Shown here: positions 41,393 to 50,976 of the stretch, in pieces
Position numbering within the stretch: the stretch's first letter is position 1
Layout: every line of letters starts with the position of its first letter
Assembly: GCA_001856825.1 (NCBI GenBank)
Contig: ATMD01000003.1
Span: forward strand, 27,796-91,795
DNA length: 64,000 nt
Direction: 5' to 3'
Origin: Thermoplasmatales archaeon I-plasma
GTDB lineage: Archaea > Thermoplasmatota > Thermoplasmata > Thermoplasmatales > GCA-001856825
The notes under the pieces: model-generated
Databases searched by the model: none
What the model was told of the DNA's origin: nothing
What the model saw: the letters and a program-made list of their open reading frames with translations, nothing else
Translations under genes and position numbers: made by a program

Positions 41393-41602
41393 ATGATGTC
41401 ATCTCCCAAGAAAGTCATATTGCTGCATAATTTTGACAGAGCAGGCTACACAAAGTTGGTCTCTGCCCTTAACAGCGTTGGATTATCAGAGAACACAATA
41501 GTTGCAGTAACCACTCCCGTTACACTAGAATGGAAGGTCTCGGACCTTATTGATGAGCTATTCTCTGAGGACGAAAGCCTGAGGAAGGAGAGGCAGGAGT
41601 GA
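41393..41602 (+). CDS. DUF3783-like small protein
   Basis: A 69-residue protein beginning with KKVILLHNFDRAGYTKL and ending with VTTPVTLEWKVSDLIDELFSED, the pattern of DUF3783. The family has no known function. Its stop (TGA) is directly adjacent to the stop of the convergent rubrerythrin gene. A TATA-like run AATATCTTGATTTACAATTAA lies upstream in the 80-nt gap. Confidence 0.75.
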   Translation: MMSSPKKVILLHNFDRAGYTKLVSALNSVGLSENTIVAVTTPVTLEWKVSDLIDELFSEDESLRKERQE

Positions 41603-42106
41603 TCAGAATTTCCTGAATTTTGCCCCGGAAGCTCCGCATACAGGGCATTTCTCAGGAGGTTTGCCCATGACTGTATAGCCGCATACGGGGCAGATGTAGA
41701 TGTCCTTATTTTCCATATCCTTTCCCTTCTTAATTGCTTCCAGTGCGCTGGTATATAGTGCTTCGTGGATTCTTTCTGCCTCGAGGGCATAATGAGTGGA
41801 TGTCTCTGCCCCCTTTTCATTCTGGAATTTTGCAACTGCGTTGAATACAGGGTACATTTCCGTTACCTCATAATGTTCCCCTTCTATCGAATCAACTAAG
41901 TTTTCTGAGGTACCCTTAATCATTCCTATGTTTCTGTAGTGGTTTGTCGCATGGACGGTCTCTGCATATGATATAGCCTTGAATAGTTTTGATGTGTTTG
42001 GGAAACCCTCTTTTTCTGCGACTTCGGAGTAGATAGAATATTTCATCGCAGCCTTACTTTCGCCCGCAAAAGCTCCTTCCAGATTCCTTTTAGTAGAAAT
42101 TCTCAT
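41603..42106 (-). CDS. rubrerythrin
   Basis: A 167-residue non-heme iron protein: an N-terminal ferritin-like four-helix domain with EGAFAGESKAAMKY and EAERIHEAL, carrying the di-iron Glu/His ligands, and a C-terminal rubredoxin domain with CPVCG twice (residues about 139-143 and 154-158). It reduces hydrogen peroxide. With MsrA and MsrB genes 3 kb away the region has an oxidative-stress flavour, although the genes are not co-transcribed. Confidence 0.92.
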   Translation of the reverse strand: MRISTKRNLEGAFAGESKAAMKYSIYSEVAEKEGFPNTSKLFKAISYAETVHATNHYRNIGMIKGTSENLVDSIEGEHYEVTEMYPVFNAVAKFQNEKGAETSTHYALEAERIHEALYTSALEAIKKGKDMENKDIYICPVCGYTVMGKPPEKCPVCGASGAKFRKF

Positions 42107-42312
42107 TTAGATCAATGGATGATTGCATTTGAGTTATTTAGAAGCATGGAAAGTGGATTGATAAGCTCGATTAACAATCCTCATATTCCAAAAAGAATTA
42201 AAGTATGTGCGTCCCAACATAAATCTGGAACACCCTCCTATTTCGTGGTTTAACGTGTCAAGCTCGTTATCATTCAAATGCAACCTCGTTGTCAGCACGG
42301 GGAGGTAAAAGT

Positions 42313-43500
42313 GTGGGCTTCCTTTTCAAGGCTACGTCCATAAACGTTGCAAGGGCAATTTACGCACTAAACTGGTTTGACATTGCACCGGGGTTAACAT
42401 ATATTGCAGGGGACCTGAATCTAAGGATCGTGCAGCTTGGCATAGCGACCACGTTCTTCTACGTAGGTCTTGCCCCATTCCAGCTGATTGGTGGTGCGAT
42501 AGCATCCAGAATCGGCTCAAGGAAGGTTGCATTCATAGGACTGATCTTGCTTGGAATTGGAGCTATACTTTCTGGCGCTTCCAATAATCTGTTAGAACTT
42601 TCACTTTCAAGATTTGTTGCAGGATGGGGTTCTGCATTCTTCTTCTCACCTGGCCTATCTATCTTACGTGACCTCTCTCCACCTGAGGCATATCCAGTGC
42701 AGGTTGGAATATATAATGGTGTGTTCGGCCTGGGAGCAGGTGCCGGTGCCTTTGGATGGGTCTTTGTAGATAAGGCTATAGGATGGCGTCTCGGGCTAGC
42801 TGTAGGAGGCATATTGATGATTGCCGTTGCTATCGAGAATTTCATAGTCCTTAGAGGTATGAAGGAGCACAAGGCTGAATCTATGGGCTTCAGTCGGAAG
42901 ATGTTCACAATTATCAGAAACAAGTTCCTCTGGTTTCTTGCAATCGGTACGCTAGCAGCTACATTTGTTGAAACGATCGGGGGGCAGTTCCTGGTATACT
43001 TCGGAGAGAATTACCTTAGGATTGGGTCATTTAATTCCGGACTGGTGGACGGTGTCTTCCTGATGATCGGTTTCCTTGGTGGACTTATTGGGGGGCATTT
43101 GCTTTCCAGTCCCAGGATCAGGAGGCCATTTACCTATACAACTCTTATAATAAGCAGCATAGCGTTCATACTAATACCTCATACTCTAGACGTAGCTGAA
43201 CTTGTCCTAGCAGCAGGGGTGGCAGGTTTCACTGTCCAATCAGGATTTTCAGCCCTTTACGTTCTTTCCATGCATTATGTGAAGGAGAGATCAATGGTTC
43301 CATTCGCTCTTTCATTTGTGAACTTCATAGGAATCGCAGTAGGGTCAGTATCGCCATTCTTCTTTACACTTATTACTGATAGGATTGGCCCCGACTACGG
43401 ATGGCTGATATTAGGAGTTCTCGGAATAGCACTGGTCCCAGTACTACTTCTTGCAAAACCTGTTCAAGAATCACAGGAGATAATGGAAGTTCCAGGATAG
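42313..43500 (+). CDS. major facilitator superfamily transporter
   Basis: A 395-residue membrane protein with about 12 hydrophobic segments and a short basic loop between the two halves (MKEHKAESMGFSRK). The GAIASRIGSRKVAF segment is the typical loop 2-3 motif of MFS transporters. The GTG at 42313 is chosen because GGAGGT lies 6 nt before it; an upstream TTG (42289) has no such site. Substrate is unknown. A long AT-rich gap (42107-42300) precedes it. Confidence 0.8.
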   Translation: MGFLFKATSINVARAIYALNWFDIAPGLTYIAGDLNLRIVQLGIATTFFYVGLAPFQLIGGAIASRIGSRKVAFIGLILLGIGAILSGASNNLLELSLSRFVAGWGSAFFFSPGLSILRDLSPPEAYPVQVGIYNGVFGLGAGAGAFGWVFVDKAIGWRLGLAVGGILMIAVAIENFIVLRGMKEHKAESMGFSRKMFTIIRNKFLWFLAIGTLAATFVETIGGQFLVYFGENYLRIGSFNSGLVDGVFLMIGFLGGLIGGHLLSSPRIRRPFTYTTLIISSIAFILIPHTLDVAELVLAAGVAGFTVQSGFSALYVLSMHYVKERSMVPFALSFVNFIGIAVGSVSPFFFTLITDRIGPDYGWLILGVLGIALVPVLLLAKPVQESQEIMEVPG

Positions 43501-43538
43501 ACGTAAAACTGTTATATCTCTACAGTTGTTAAAGAGCG

Positions 43539-43967
43539 ATGGACGACTGCCAATTTTGTGATATAGCAAATCGCAGAACTAAGGCACAGATCATTTATGA
43601 ATCTGATCTTGCAGTAGCCTTCCTTGACCACCGCCCGGTATCAAAGGGGCACTCACTTGTAATTTCTAAGGCTCACTTCGAAAACCTGTACGATATCGAA
43701 TTTGAACCTCTGCTTGATGTGTTCAGAGTAGCAAAGATTGTTTCTGTTGCCCTTGATAGGGTTTTCAGCCCATACGGCATAAACCTGATACAGAACAACG
43801 GGATGCATGCAGGCCAGACAGTCTTTCACTTTCACGTGCACATAATACCTAGATATGATTCTGAATATGTAAAGGTCCTGGAAGAGGCTGCAATGAAGAG
43901 GTTTGTCACGGATGACTCATTCTTGGAAGCCGATGCAAGAAAAATTAGGTCTGCAATGAAAGATTGA
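43539..43967 (+). CDS. HIT-family protein
   Basis: A 142-residue histidine-triad protein: CQFCDI zinc-like cysteine pair at the N-terminus, GHSLVISKAHFE, and the signature HFHVHIIPR (residues about 94-102) with its catalytic histidine. HIT proteins hydrolyse phosphoramidate or dinucleotide substrates such as AppppA-like molecules. It is one of two HIT genes in the window; the other is at 46212. Confidence 0.88.
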   Translation: MDDCQFCDIANRRTKAQIIYESDLAVAFLDHRPVSKGHSLVISKAHFENLYDIEFEPLLDVFRVAKIVSVALDRVFSPYGINLIQNNGMHAGQTVFHFHVHIIPRYDSEYVKVLEEAAMKRFVTDDSFLEADARKIRSAMKD

Positions 43968-44101
43968 CAATTTGTACGATTTGGAAAATATCCAATTGAG
44001 GAACAGGGATCACCTGATTGTGAGGGACATGGCAATTAATATCCGTAGGACGACGGTTTATTCACAAGGTTTTATTACCAGCCTTTTATAAGGATAAGCG
44101 A

Positions 44102-45115
44102 ATGTATAGGTTCGGTATCGCAGGTATCCCTCTTGGTTCAAAGGGGAGGACCGTAAAAGATGCGGTTGAAAACACTTTTCAGCTGGGGTTGAATTATCTT
44201 GAGATTCAGCTCTTCAGGATAAGCACGCAAGAGCGTGAGATGAGGGATTTTGTAGGTTTGAAGCCAAAGGACCTGGACGAGATGCTTCTCGTTGACCTGC
44301 TCAGAAGCGACGATGATGGGAAATACAAGTCAGTTGGGTTGAACACTGTAATTGAAGAAGATGACATTGGTACAGAACTTTTCTGGAGCATGGCCAGGGA
44401 TTACAAGGAACTCAGCCTTGCAAGGGACGTCGCGAAGGAACTGGACGTAAAGATTTCTCTTCATACTCCATACTACGTTGATTTCTGCAATGAAGAAAGG
44501 ATGATTCTAGATTCCATTCAGCACACCATATGGGGGGGAGTAATTGCAGATGCGCTAGACTCAGAGTATCTCATAACGCATCTTGGACTGGCTTCAAAGG
44601 ATAGGAAGAAGAGTCTTGCAAAGACAGCAACATCCCTCAAGCAGATATCCGAAAAGATGTCGTCCCTGAAGATCAAACCAAAATTGTGCATAGAGAACTC
44701 TGGAAAGGAGGAAGTAATTGGGAGTCCAGAGGAGATAGACCATCTTCTGAGCAGTGTCAAGGGCATCACGTCCATAACAAATATATCTCACATCTATTCA
44801 TCAAGGAAAAACTCACCGACTGAACAGGAGGAGTTTTCTGAAATAGTGGAGGAGACCAAGAAAAAGAAGAGGCCTCTCTATTTTGAATTCTCGGGCGTAG
44901 AATTTCTTGATCAGTCTGAATACAGGATTACTCCAATCAAGAAGGGCAACCTGAAATTCGAACCGTTTGCAGATGCACTAGCTGACTTTGACGATGAAAT
45001 TACCCTCATCTCATTTTCTCCGTTACTGGAACACGACGCACTTTACATGAAGGTTATTTTTGAAAGGAGCATACTGAAGAAAATAGGGAAAACTGTGAAA
45101 CCACTTGCACAGTAG
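44102..45115 (+). CDS. TIM-barrel endonuclease IV-like / xylose isomerase-like protein
   Basis: A 337-residue TIM barrel with conserved metal-ligand-like residues in endonuclease IV order: LHTPYYVDF (His), ITHLG (His), CIENSG (Glu), SHIYS (His), YFEFSG (Glu) and LEHDA (His). Not all classical endonuclease IV ligands can be confirmed, so activity at abasic sites is only likely. It stands alone, with a TATA-like TTTATTACC about 26 nt before the ATG. Confidence 0.7.
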   Translation: MYRFGIAGIPLGSKGRTVKDAVENTFQLGLNYLEIQLFRISTQEREMRDFVGLKPKDLDEMLLVDLLRSDDDGKYKSVGLNTVIEEDDIGTELFWSMARDYKELSLARDVAKELDVKISLHTPYYVDFCNEERMILDSIQHTIWGGVIADALDSEYLITHLGLASKDRKKSLAKTATSLKQISEKMSSLKIKPKLCIENSGKEEVIGSPEEIDHLLSSVKGITSITNISHIYSSRKNSPTEQEEFSEIVEETKKKKRPLYFEFSGVEFLDQSEYRITPIKKGNLKFEPFADALADFDDEITLISFSPLLEHDALYMKVIFERSILKKIGKTVKPLAQ

Positions 45116-45159
45116 CAGCCGCTACCTTAAAGACTGTTTGCTTCTTCTGGAAAATCCCA

Positions 45160-45696
45160 CTATCTAACCAAAATCTGTTCGTAAGTGTGCTTAATTTTGT
45201 CTACCTTTGGTCTAATCACAGCTCTGCAATAACCGGCGTTGGGATTTTTCTTGAAATAGTCCTTATGATATTCCTCAGCCGGAAAGAAATTCCTCAGTTG
45301 TTCTACAGCAGTAACTATTTTTTTCGAGTAATTCTTTTGTGCTTCATCCATAGCCTTCCTGATCAACGGCACATCATCTTCGTCGCTGTAGAATATTACT
45401 GACCTGTACTGATAACCAACGTCCCCTCCTTGCCTGTTAATTGAGGTTGGATCGTGCATGAAGAAGAAAATATCCAGGAGTTCCCTGAGGGATACCTCTT
45501 CAGGTTCGTATTCGACCTTGGTCACTTCTGTATGACCGGTATTTCCTTCACATACCATCTCATAAGATGGGTTATCAACGGTGCCACCAGCATACCCGGG
45601 CTGGGTAGATTTAACGCCCCTGACTATTGAAAAGACTGCTTCACTGCACCAGAAGCAACCGCTTCCAAATACTATGGACTTGGTCATTTTAATCAC
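45160..45696 (-). CDS. msrA: peptide methionine (S)-S-oxide reductase MsrA
   Basis: A 178-residue protein with the catalytic GCFWC (residues about 14-18), GYAGG, and the [10 protein letters not shown] and [19 protein letters not shown] blocks of MsrA. It reduces the S-epimer of methionine sulfoxide. The resolving Cys is near the C-terminus (AGYCRAV). It overlaps msrB by 4 nt, so both epimers are repaired from one transcript. Confidence 0.93.
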   Translation of the reverse strand: MIKMTKSIVFGSGCFWCSEAVFSIVRGVKSTQPGYAGGTVDNPSYEMVCEGNTGHTEVTKVEYEPEEVSLRELLDIFFFMHDPTSINRQGGDVGYQYRSVIFYSDEDDVPLIRKAMDEAQKNYSKKIVTAVEQLRNFFPAEEYHKDYFKKNPNAGYCRAVIRPKVDKIKHTYEQILVR

Positions 45697-46067
45697 TCCT
45701 CCGGGATGAATTTCATAGAAATAGAGTTGACGCAGTGCCTAACATTCTTTGGCGTAAATCTTTCACCGTAGAATACGTGCCCAAGATGGCCGTCGCAGTT
45801 CGCACACCTTATCTCAGTCCTCATTCCATCCTTGTCTGGCAGCTTTCTCACTGCACCTTCTATCTCGTCGTCAAAACTGGGCCAGCCACAGTCTGATTCA
45901 AATTTGTCACTTGACCTGTACAGGGCTGCACCACATCTCCTGCAGACGTATGTACCCTTCCTGAAATTATCATAATACTCACCCGTAAAGGGGAATTCTG
46001 TTCCGCCCAGCAGTATGACCCTTTCTTCTTCCTTTGTCAGAGTGTTGTATGTTGTCTGCTTTTTCAT
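45693..46067 (-). CDS. msrB: peptide methionine (R)-S-oxide reductase MsrB
   Basis: A 124-residue MsrB: zinc pairs CRRCG (residues about 42-46) and CANCDG (about 90-95), CGWPSF, HLGHVF and catalytic RHCVNSIS near the C-terminus. It reduces the R-epimer of methionine sulfoxide. It precedes msrA with an overlap. Confidence 0.93.
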   Translation of the reverse strand: MKKQTTYNTLTKEEERVILLGGTEFPFTGEYYDNFRKGTYVCRRCGAALYRSSDKFESDCGWPSFDDEIEGAVRKLPDKDGMRTEIRCANCDGHLGHVFYGERFTPKNVRHCVNSISMKFIPEE

Positions 46068-46211
46068 TACGAAATTATCGAAAGTAGAGATAAAAACATA
46101 TTGTCAAGTGCACTGCAAATAATGCTGACCTTTTATCTGGTGTTGCTCTCCATTACAAATCAATCGCAAGTAAATCAAAAAGACTTTAAACGGAAAAAAA
46201 TTATCAATCGT

Positions 46212-46652
46212 TTGAAAAATCAGGGGAGACACAACTCCGATTGCATATTTTGCCGGATACTTGATGGCTTGGAGGAGGGGACATTTATTTACAGGGATGA
46301 CAACGTGTCTGCATTTATGGATATTCACCCATTGTTCGAGGGGCACACACTCGTTATTCCAAATGAACATTTCAAGGACGTTACTGACGTGAAGCCGGAG
46401 ATAATGGCAGAAGTAATGAAGGTTGCACAGATTGTCAGCAAATTGATGATTGATAACCTAGGTGCAGACGGCATAAATATCATGCACTCTACAGGGAGGT
46501 CTGCTGGTCAAACGATATATCATTTTCACGTCCATGTTCTTCCAAGAAGGATAGGAGATGATGCAGGCTTTGAGCGTTGGTGGTTCTCACGCTCTCATAA
46601 GGCATCTCGCGATGAATTACAAGAGGTTGCTAACAGGCTCACACAAAGATGA
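46212..46652 (+). CDS. HIT-family protein
   Basis: A histidine-triad protein with CIFC, GHTLVIPNEHF and signature HFHVHVLPR. The in-frame region upstream to 46101 is hydrophobic and then basic, without typical HIT features. The TTG at 46212 is preferred because a TATA-like GACTTTAAAC lies about 26 nt upstream, the same layout as other leaderless genes here. This gives 146 residues. It is divergent from msrBA. Confidence 0.75.
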   Translation: MKNQGRHNSDCIFCRILDGLEEGTFIYRDDNVSAFMDIHPLFEGHTLVIPNEHFKDVTDVKPEIMAEVMKVAQIVSKLMIDNLGADGINIMHSTGRSAGQTIYHFHVHVLPRRIGDDAGFERWWFSRSHKASRDELQEVANRLTQR

Positions 46653-46902
46653 TCCGTTCGGATGGAGAGTTTCATTAAAGCATTGTAAAAAGCTGCTTCA
46701 TGCAATGAACTGTACGAATAAAACGAGTTATGAAATTATAGTTGGTGCTTCTTTAATCATATCGGAGCGCTCATTACGGTTCAAAAGGAGAACTGGCTCA
46801 TCAAAAATATTGAGTCATTAGCGGAAGTTTCCAGCTCTTGATAGCACAACTGGCAACATATACTCTGGGTACCTTATAAATATTCATATTTGATATGGAA
46901 AC

Positions 46903-48279
46903 ATGGTCAGGAAGGAACGGGATTCACTGGGTGAAGTTGAGATTCCTGATGGGAGATTGTATGGTCCGGAGACAGTCAGGGCACTCTCCAACTTCCCATA
47001 TTATAGATTTATGGATAGAAGAATAATAGACACACTTATAGTGATAAAGAGATCCTACGTCAAGGCATTCACTTCTAAGGGAAAGATACCCAAGGAAATC
47101 GGGGACGTCATAACGAAGGCAGCCGACGAACTTCTAAAAAGTAAGAACGAACTGGACTTTCCCCTGAAGTACATTCAGGCAGGTGCTGGGACATCGACAA
47201 ACATGAACGTAAATGAGGTAATTGCCAATAAGGCACTGGAAATGTTGGGTAAACCATTGGGTAGCCACGATGTCATCAGTCCTCATAACCAGGTCAACAT
47301 CGGCCAATCTACAAACGACACGATTCCCGCCGCAATAAGAATTACTGCCTATTTTGCACTAAAGGCGCTATCAAAATACATTGAGAAGACCATTGATAGG
47401 CTCGATTCTCTCGCTGAAGAGAACGCAAACAAGATAAAGACTGGAAGGACGCACATACAGGATGCATCAGCCGTGACCTTCGGTGGAGAATTCAAAGCGT
47501 ATGCTGACCAACTGAGATCATTCCTAGAAGAGAAGGATTATGTTCTCACTAGATTGAGGAGGCTAAACCTTGGAGGAACTGCAGTTGGCACTGGGGCAAA
47601 TCTGCCTAGGGATGTAAGGGACTTGGTGTACAAGAACCTGAATGAATATTATGGGGAGGAATTCGTGCCTGCCAATAACCTGATGATGGTTATGCAGTTT
47701 ACCTCGGACTTCAACCTTCTTGCGTCGTGGATGAGCAACCTTTCTGCTGCGTTGATAAAGATTTCCAGGGACCTAAGGCTCATGAACTCAGGACCTGTAG
47801 CAGGCTTCAACGAAATAGTACTTCCAGCTGTGCAACCCGGATCATCAATAATGCCTGGAAAAGTCAATCCAAGCATTCTGGAGGCAGTAACGATGAGCGC
47901 ACTGATGACTAGGGGGCTGGCACAGACTGTAAATGACGCATCATCCCAGGGAGAGATGGAAATAAACGTGTTCACACCAATTATATACACAGCCCTTATG
48001 GAAGCATTCGACATACTTACGGTTACATTTAGCATCCTGGAAGATAAAACACTCAAGGGGATCAAGATAAATTCAGAATATGCGTTCCAGATGCTCCTTA
48101 ACTCACCAGGAACTGCCCTTTTGCTGAATCCAGTGTTGGGCTACGAAAGAACGGCCGAAATCGTAAAGGAGGCAAAGGAGAAGAACGTACCGTTCCTCAA
48201 ACTTTTGAGGGAGAGGAAAATATTGACAGAGGAGCAGATAAACAAGATATTCAGCCCTGAGAACATGCTGAACAAATGA
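46903..48279 (+). CDS. fumarase/aspartase-superfamily lyase
   Basis: A 458-residue protein with QAGAGTSTNMNVNEVIAN (residues about 91-108), NIGQSTNDTIPAA (about 128-140), GRTHIQDA, and the superfamily signature GSSIMPGKVNP (about 313-323). The motifs fit both class II fumarase and aspartate ammonia-lyase; QAGAGTSTNMN is closer to aspartase and MPGKVNP to fumarase. Either would link fumarate with malate or aspartate. A TATA-like CTTATAAAT lies about 30 nt before the ATG. Confidence 0.85.
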   Translation: MVRKERDSLGEVEIPDGRLYGPETVRALSNFPYYRFMDRRIIDTLIVIKRSYVKAFTSKGKIPKEIGDVITKAADELLKSKNELDFPLKYIQAGAGTSTNMNVNEVIANKALEMLGKPLGSHDVISPHNQVNIGQSTNDTIPAAIRITAYFALKALSKYIEKTIDRLDSLAEENANKIKTGRTHIQDASAVTFGGEFKAYADQLRSFLEEKDYVLTRLRRLNLGGTAVGTGANLPRDVRDLVYKNLNEYYGEEFVPANNLMMVMQFTSDFNLLASWMSNLSAALIKISRDLRLMNSGPVAGFNEIVLPAVQPGSSIMPGKVNPSILEAVTMSALMTRGLAQTVNDASSQGEMEINVFTPIIYTALMEAFDILTVTFSILEDKTLKGIKINSEYAFQMLLNSPGTALLLNPVLGYERTAEIVKEAKEKNVPFLKLLRERKILTEEQINKIFSPENMLNK

Positions 48280-48387
48280 CTTGATTGCTAGATTAAGAAT
48301 GTGCTTTGCTCCATGAACTGAGATTAAGGAAAATACTTGAAAAAAATAAATACTCAGGATAAATCGGGTGGTATATAAGAGGATTAC

Positions 48388-48966
48388 ATGTATTTCATAA
48401 TTGAGACTAATGAGACGGTCAGAGTTCCCCCCGAGCACCTTGGGGAGGAGTATGAAGCTACAGCCAAATCCATAGCAGTGAAGAACGTCGAAGGGAAGAT
48501 AGGAGTTCTGGACCGTGATATTGTGAGGGACGCAAACGATAGAAAGTACATAAATCTCCTTGTTATGGAATCAGATCTCGATGGGGAAGGAAGAATCGTT
48601 CATGGCGACGGTGGAGTATATCAGGAGGTCAAGATGAAAATCCTAGCCTTCCAGCCGATGATGCAGGAAGTGGTCGAGGGTGATGTTGCAGACGTTAAGA
48701 AATTTGGGGCTTTTGTTAGTATAGGCCCACTTGAAGGACTTCTACACGTAAGCCAGGTCATGGATGACAGGATTGAGGTTGATGAGGAGAACAAGAGGAT
48801 GACCGGAAAAGATACAAAGAGGGACCTGAAGACAGGGGATCTCGTTCGTGCGAGGATCGTTGCCCTATCTCTTTCTGATTCTAAACTAGAAGAAAGCAAG
48901 ATCGGCCTGACTATGAGGCAGAATTTCCTTGGCAAGTTCTCATGGCTCAAAGGTGAGGCCAAGTGA
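48388..48966 (+). CDS. rpo7: RNA polymerase subunit Rpo7 (RpoE1)
   Basis: A 192-residue subunit: N-terminal RNP-like domain (MYFIIETNETVRVPPEHLG) and a C-terminal S1 domain (GDVADVKKFGAFVSIGPLEGLLHVSQV, core KFGAFVSIGPLEGLLHVSQ). With Rpo4 it forms the polymerase stalk. It is the first gene of the rpo7, spt4, dephospho-CoA kinase, eS24 and eS31 operon, a classical archaeal arrangement. The spt4 start overlaps its stop. Confidence 0.94.
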   Translation: MYFIIETNETVRVPPEHLGEEYEATAKSIAVKNVEGKIGVLDRDIVRDANDRKYINLLVMESDLDGEGRIVHGDGGVYQEVKMKILAFQPMMQEVVEGDVADVKKFGAFVSIGPLEGLLHVSQVMDDRIEVDEENKRMTGKDTKRDLKTGDLVRARIVALSLSDSKLEESKIGLTMRQNFLGKFSWLKGEAK

Positions 48967-49148
48967 TAAAACTCAGGAGCTGCAGGAATTGCAAGAACGT
49001 CACTGAAGAAATGAAGTGCGAGAAGTGCGGTGGAGATACTGTCCTAGAATGGAAGGGGTACCTATTCGTCCTTGATCCAACACGTTCAATGATAGGGAAG
49101 AAGGCAGGTATTTCAACTTCCGGTGAGTATGCAATTAAAGTTAGATAA
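48963..49148 (+). CDS. spt4: transcription elongation factor Spt4
   Basis: A 61-residue zinc protein with CRNC (residues 7-10) and CEKCGG (19-24) and the WKGYLFVLDPTRSMIGKKAGI segment of archaeal Spt4. It partners with Spt5 to increase processivity of RNA polymerase. GTG start overlaps rpo7 by 4 nt; its end overlaps the following gene. Confidence 0.93.
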   Translation: MIKLRSCRNCKNVTEEMKCEKCGGDTVLEWKGYLFVLDPTRSMIGKKAGISTSGEYAIKVR

Positions 49149-49638
49149 AGATATAGTCATACCACAGGAATTCAGGCAGGTTTTTTCTCGGAAGCCTGAT
49201 GTTCTGATTACAAAGGAGTCGCAGATAGAGTTCCTTTCATCAAAGATGCTCGTAACCGTTGGAGATGTAGTTACAGCCACTGCAATCAGATACAAGATAA
49301 TCCCAAAACTTTCCATCGTGGATTTCAAGACGAAGAGGGACGAGATTTTGCCATCAATGCCAAATAAGTGGGACAGACGGATCTCCGTAAGAAATGAGCC
49401 GGGGTCAATATCCGTTGACCTTTGGAATTCGATAGAAACAGCATTCAAATCCAAGGGAAATACCCTGATAGAGGTGGACGGGGAAGAGGATTTAGCTTCC
49501 ATACCTGCAATACTGATGGCTCCTGATGGTGCGATAGTTATTTATGGCGTTCCCGATAAGGGGATAGCCGTGTATGAGGTTGGAGAACACCTCAGGCAAA
49601 TGGTAATAAGTGACATGGAAAAAATAAGGGGAGAATAA
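49129..49638 (+). CDS. GTP-dependent dephospho-CoA kinase
   Basis: A 169-residue DUF359-family enzyme, the archaeal kinase that uses GTP to phosphorylate dephospho-CoA. VGDVVTATAIR (residues about 44-54), GEEDLASIPAILMAPDG and VYGVPDKGIAVYEV-like segments (as IYGVPDKGIAVYEV) are typical. ATG 49129 follows GGTGAGT directly; it overlaps spt4 by 20 nt. Position in the rpo7-spt4 operon between spt4 and eS24 is conserved in many archaea. Confidence 0.9.
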   Translation: MQLKLDKDIVIPQEFRQVFSRKPDVLITKESQIEFLSSKMLVTVGDVVTATAIRYKIIPKLSIVDFKTKRDEILPSMPNKWDRRISVRNEPGSISVDLWNSIETAFKSKGNTLIEVDGEEDLASIPAILMAPDGAIVIYGVPDKGIAVYEVGEHLRQMVISDMEKIRGE

Positions 49639-49950
49639 ATGAAGATTGAAATTGAGAGCAGGGAAGAAAACAAGCTCCTGAACAGGATCGAGGTTAGGTA
49701 CAGGGCAATCCACGCAAAGGAGAAGACACCAAGCAGAGAGGAGGCAAGAAACCAGATAGCCGCTAATCTTCAGGTTCCCAAGGAGCTCGTAATAATCGAC
49801 TATCAGAAATCTAAATTCGGAAAGAATTATACAGAGGGTTATGCAAAAATCTACAAGACGAAGGAGGAAGCCATGGCCCTAGAGCCGGATTTCCTTCTCA
49901 TAAGGAATGGATTGAAATCCAAGGAAGGTGACCAGAATGCAAAAGCGTGA
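49639..49950 (+). CDS. rps24e: ribosomal protein eS24
   Basis: A 103-residue small-subunit protein: N-terminal [15 protein letters not shown], then [12 protein letters not shown] and [13 protein letters not shown], all characteristic of eS24. It directly follows the dephospho-CoA kinase stop and overlaps the eS31 gene by 14 nt. Confidence 0.95.
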   Translation: MKIEIESREENKLLNRIEVRYRAIHAKEKTPSREEARNQIAANLQVPKELVIIDYQKSKFGKNYTEGYAKIYKTKEEAMALEPDFLLIRNGLKSKEGDQNAKA

Positions 49951-50092
49951 GATGTACAAGGTAGAAGATGGAAAGCTTGTGAGAATTGGCAAGTTCTGCC
50001 CAAAGTGTGGACCTGGTGTTTTTCTCGCAAAGCACGAAGATCGCCTCACTTGCGGAAGATGCGGATATTCTGAGCAGACCACAAAGGACTGA
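49937..50092 (+). CDS. rps27ae: ribosomal protein eS31 (S27ae)
   Basis: A 51-residue zinc-ribbon protein: [13 protein letters not shown] and LTCGRCGY give the four-cysteine zinc site, and [14 protein letters not shown] is typical of archaeal eS31. Start ATG 49937 lies within the end of eS24, preceded by AAGGTGA, so translation is coupled. It is the last gene of the operon. Confidence 0.95.
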   Translation: MQKREMYKVEDGKLVRIGKFCPKCGPGVFLAKHEDRLTCGRCGYSEQTTKD

Positions 50093-50235
50093 CAAAATTT
50101 TAAATTAAACTGCTACTTTCATTTCTTGAATAAATTGCAATTGAGTTTAGTTAGCACTATGATACTGCATTTGTTGTAATGCTGGAATCTCAAGGAAAAG
50201 CTTAAAAGGACGTAATTTTTTAACTCTCGGTAATT

Positions 50236-50976
50236 ATGCTTCAGATTAAGGTCGATGCCAAGACTATAAGGGAGTTTTCCAATATCATTCTGACTCTGGT
50301 TCAAGAAGCCAGGGTCGATTTTAGGCCTGACGGTATATCAGCAAAAGTAATGGATCCTGCAAGGGTCGCAATGATATCAGTAGAGGTAAAGAGGGAAGCA
50401 TTCCAGGAATATGACGTAAATGGGGAAGATAGTCTTGGACTCGACATCGAGAAGATGAGGAATTTCCTCAAGCTTACTGCGTCCACAGAGATAATTGATT
50501 TCAAATACGATGGGAAGAAGATATCCATGAAACTTGGGAATCTCTCGGCAGGAATTCCCATTATAGACCCCTCCGCACTGACAACACCCAAGATACCGAC
50601 GATAGAACCTCAGGACAAGATTGTCGTAAGTCTTGACATTCTTGCCCAGGGAATCAAGGCTGCGGAAGGAATATCTGAAGTTGTGACGTTCAGCGTAAAG
50701 AGCGATGAGCTTAGGGTGTACGCGAAAGGGGAGACGGACTCGGAAACAACAGAAATGACTATACCAAAAGGGCTCGCCAAGGAGTTCATTTTCAGCTCTG
50801 ACGCAAAGAGTTCCTTTGCCCTTGAATACCTAACAAAGTTCCTGAGGTCACTTGAAAGTACAGATGAAATATCCATAGCTATTGGAAATGATTATCCGTT
50901 GAGAATGGAGGCACCAATCATGAACGGGAAGGGTAAGGTAATCTTCCTGATTGCACCTAGGATCGAGAACATCTGA
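50236..50976 (+). CDS. pcn: DNA polymerase sliding clamp PCNA
   Basis: A 246-residue clamp subunit with the usual two-domain layout: DGISAKVMDPARVAMISVEV near residue 32-51, the interdomain loop around residue 120 (TTPKIPTIEPQ), and the C-terminal LRMEAPIMNGKGKVIFLIAPRIE, core LIAPRIE, that forms the PIP-binding site. It encircles DNA and anchors polymerases and NreA-type proteins (gene at 10563). Its end overlaps the convergent glycosyltransferase gene by 20 nt. Confidence 0.96.
   Translation: MLQIKVDAKTIREFSNIILTLVQEARVDFRPDGISAKVMDPARVAMISVEVKREAFQEYDVNGEDSLGLDIEKMRNFLKLTASTEIIDFKYDGKKISMKLGNLSAGIPIIDPSALTTPKIPTIEPQDKIVVSLDILAQGIKAAEGISEVVTFSVKSDELRVYAKGETDSETTEMTIPKGLAKEFIFSSDAKSSFALEYLTKFLRSLESTDEISIAIGNDYPLRMEAPIMNGKGKVIFLIAPRIENI

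Noticed and set aside
42217..42245. Reverse-strand sequence ACCACGAAATAGGAGGG as an ORB.
   Set aside because: The match needs gaps and the site is far from any orc gene; likely chance.
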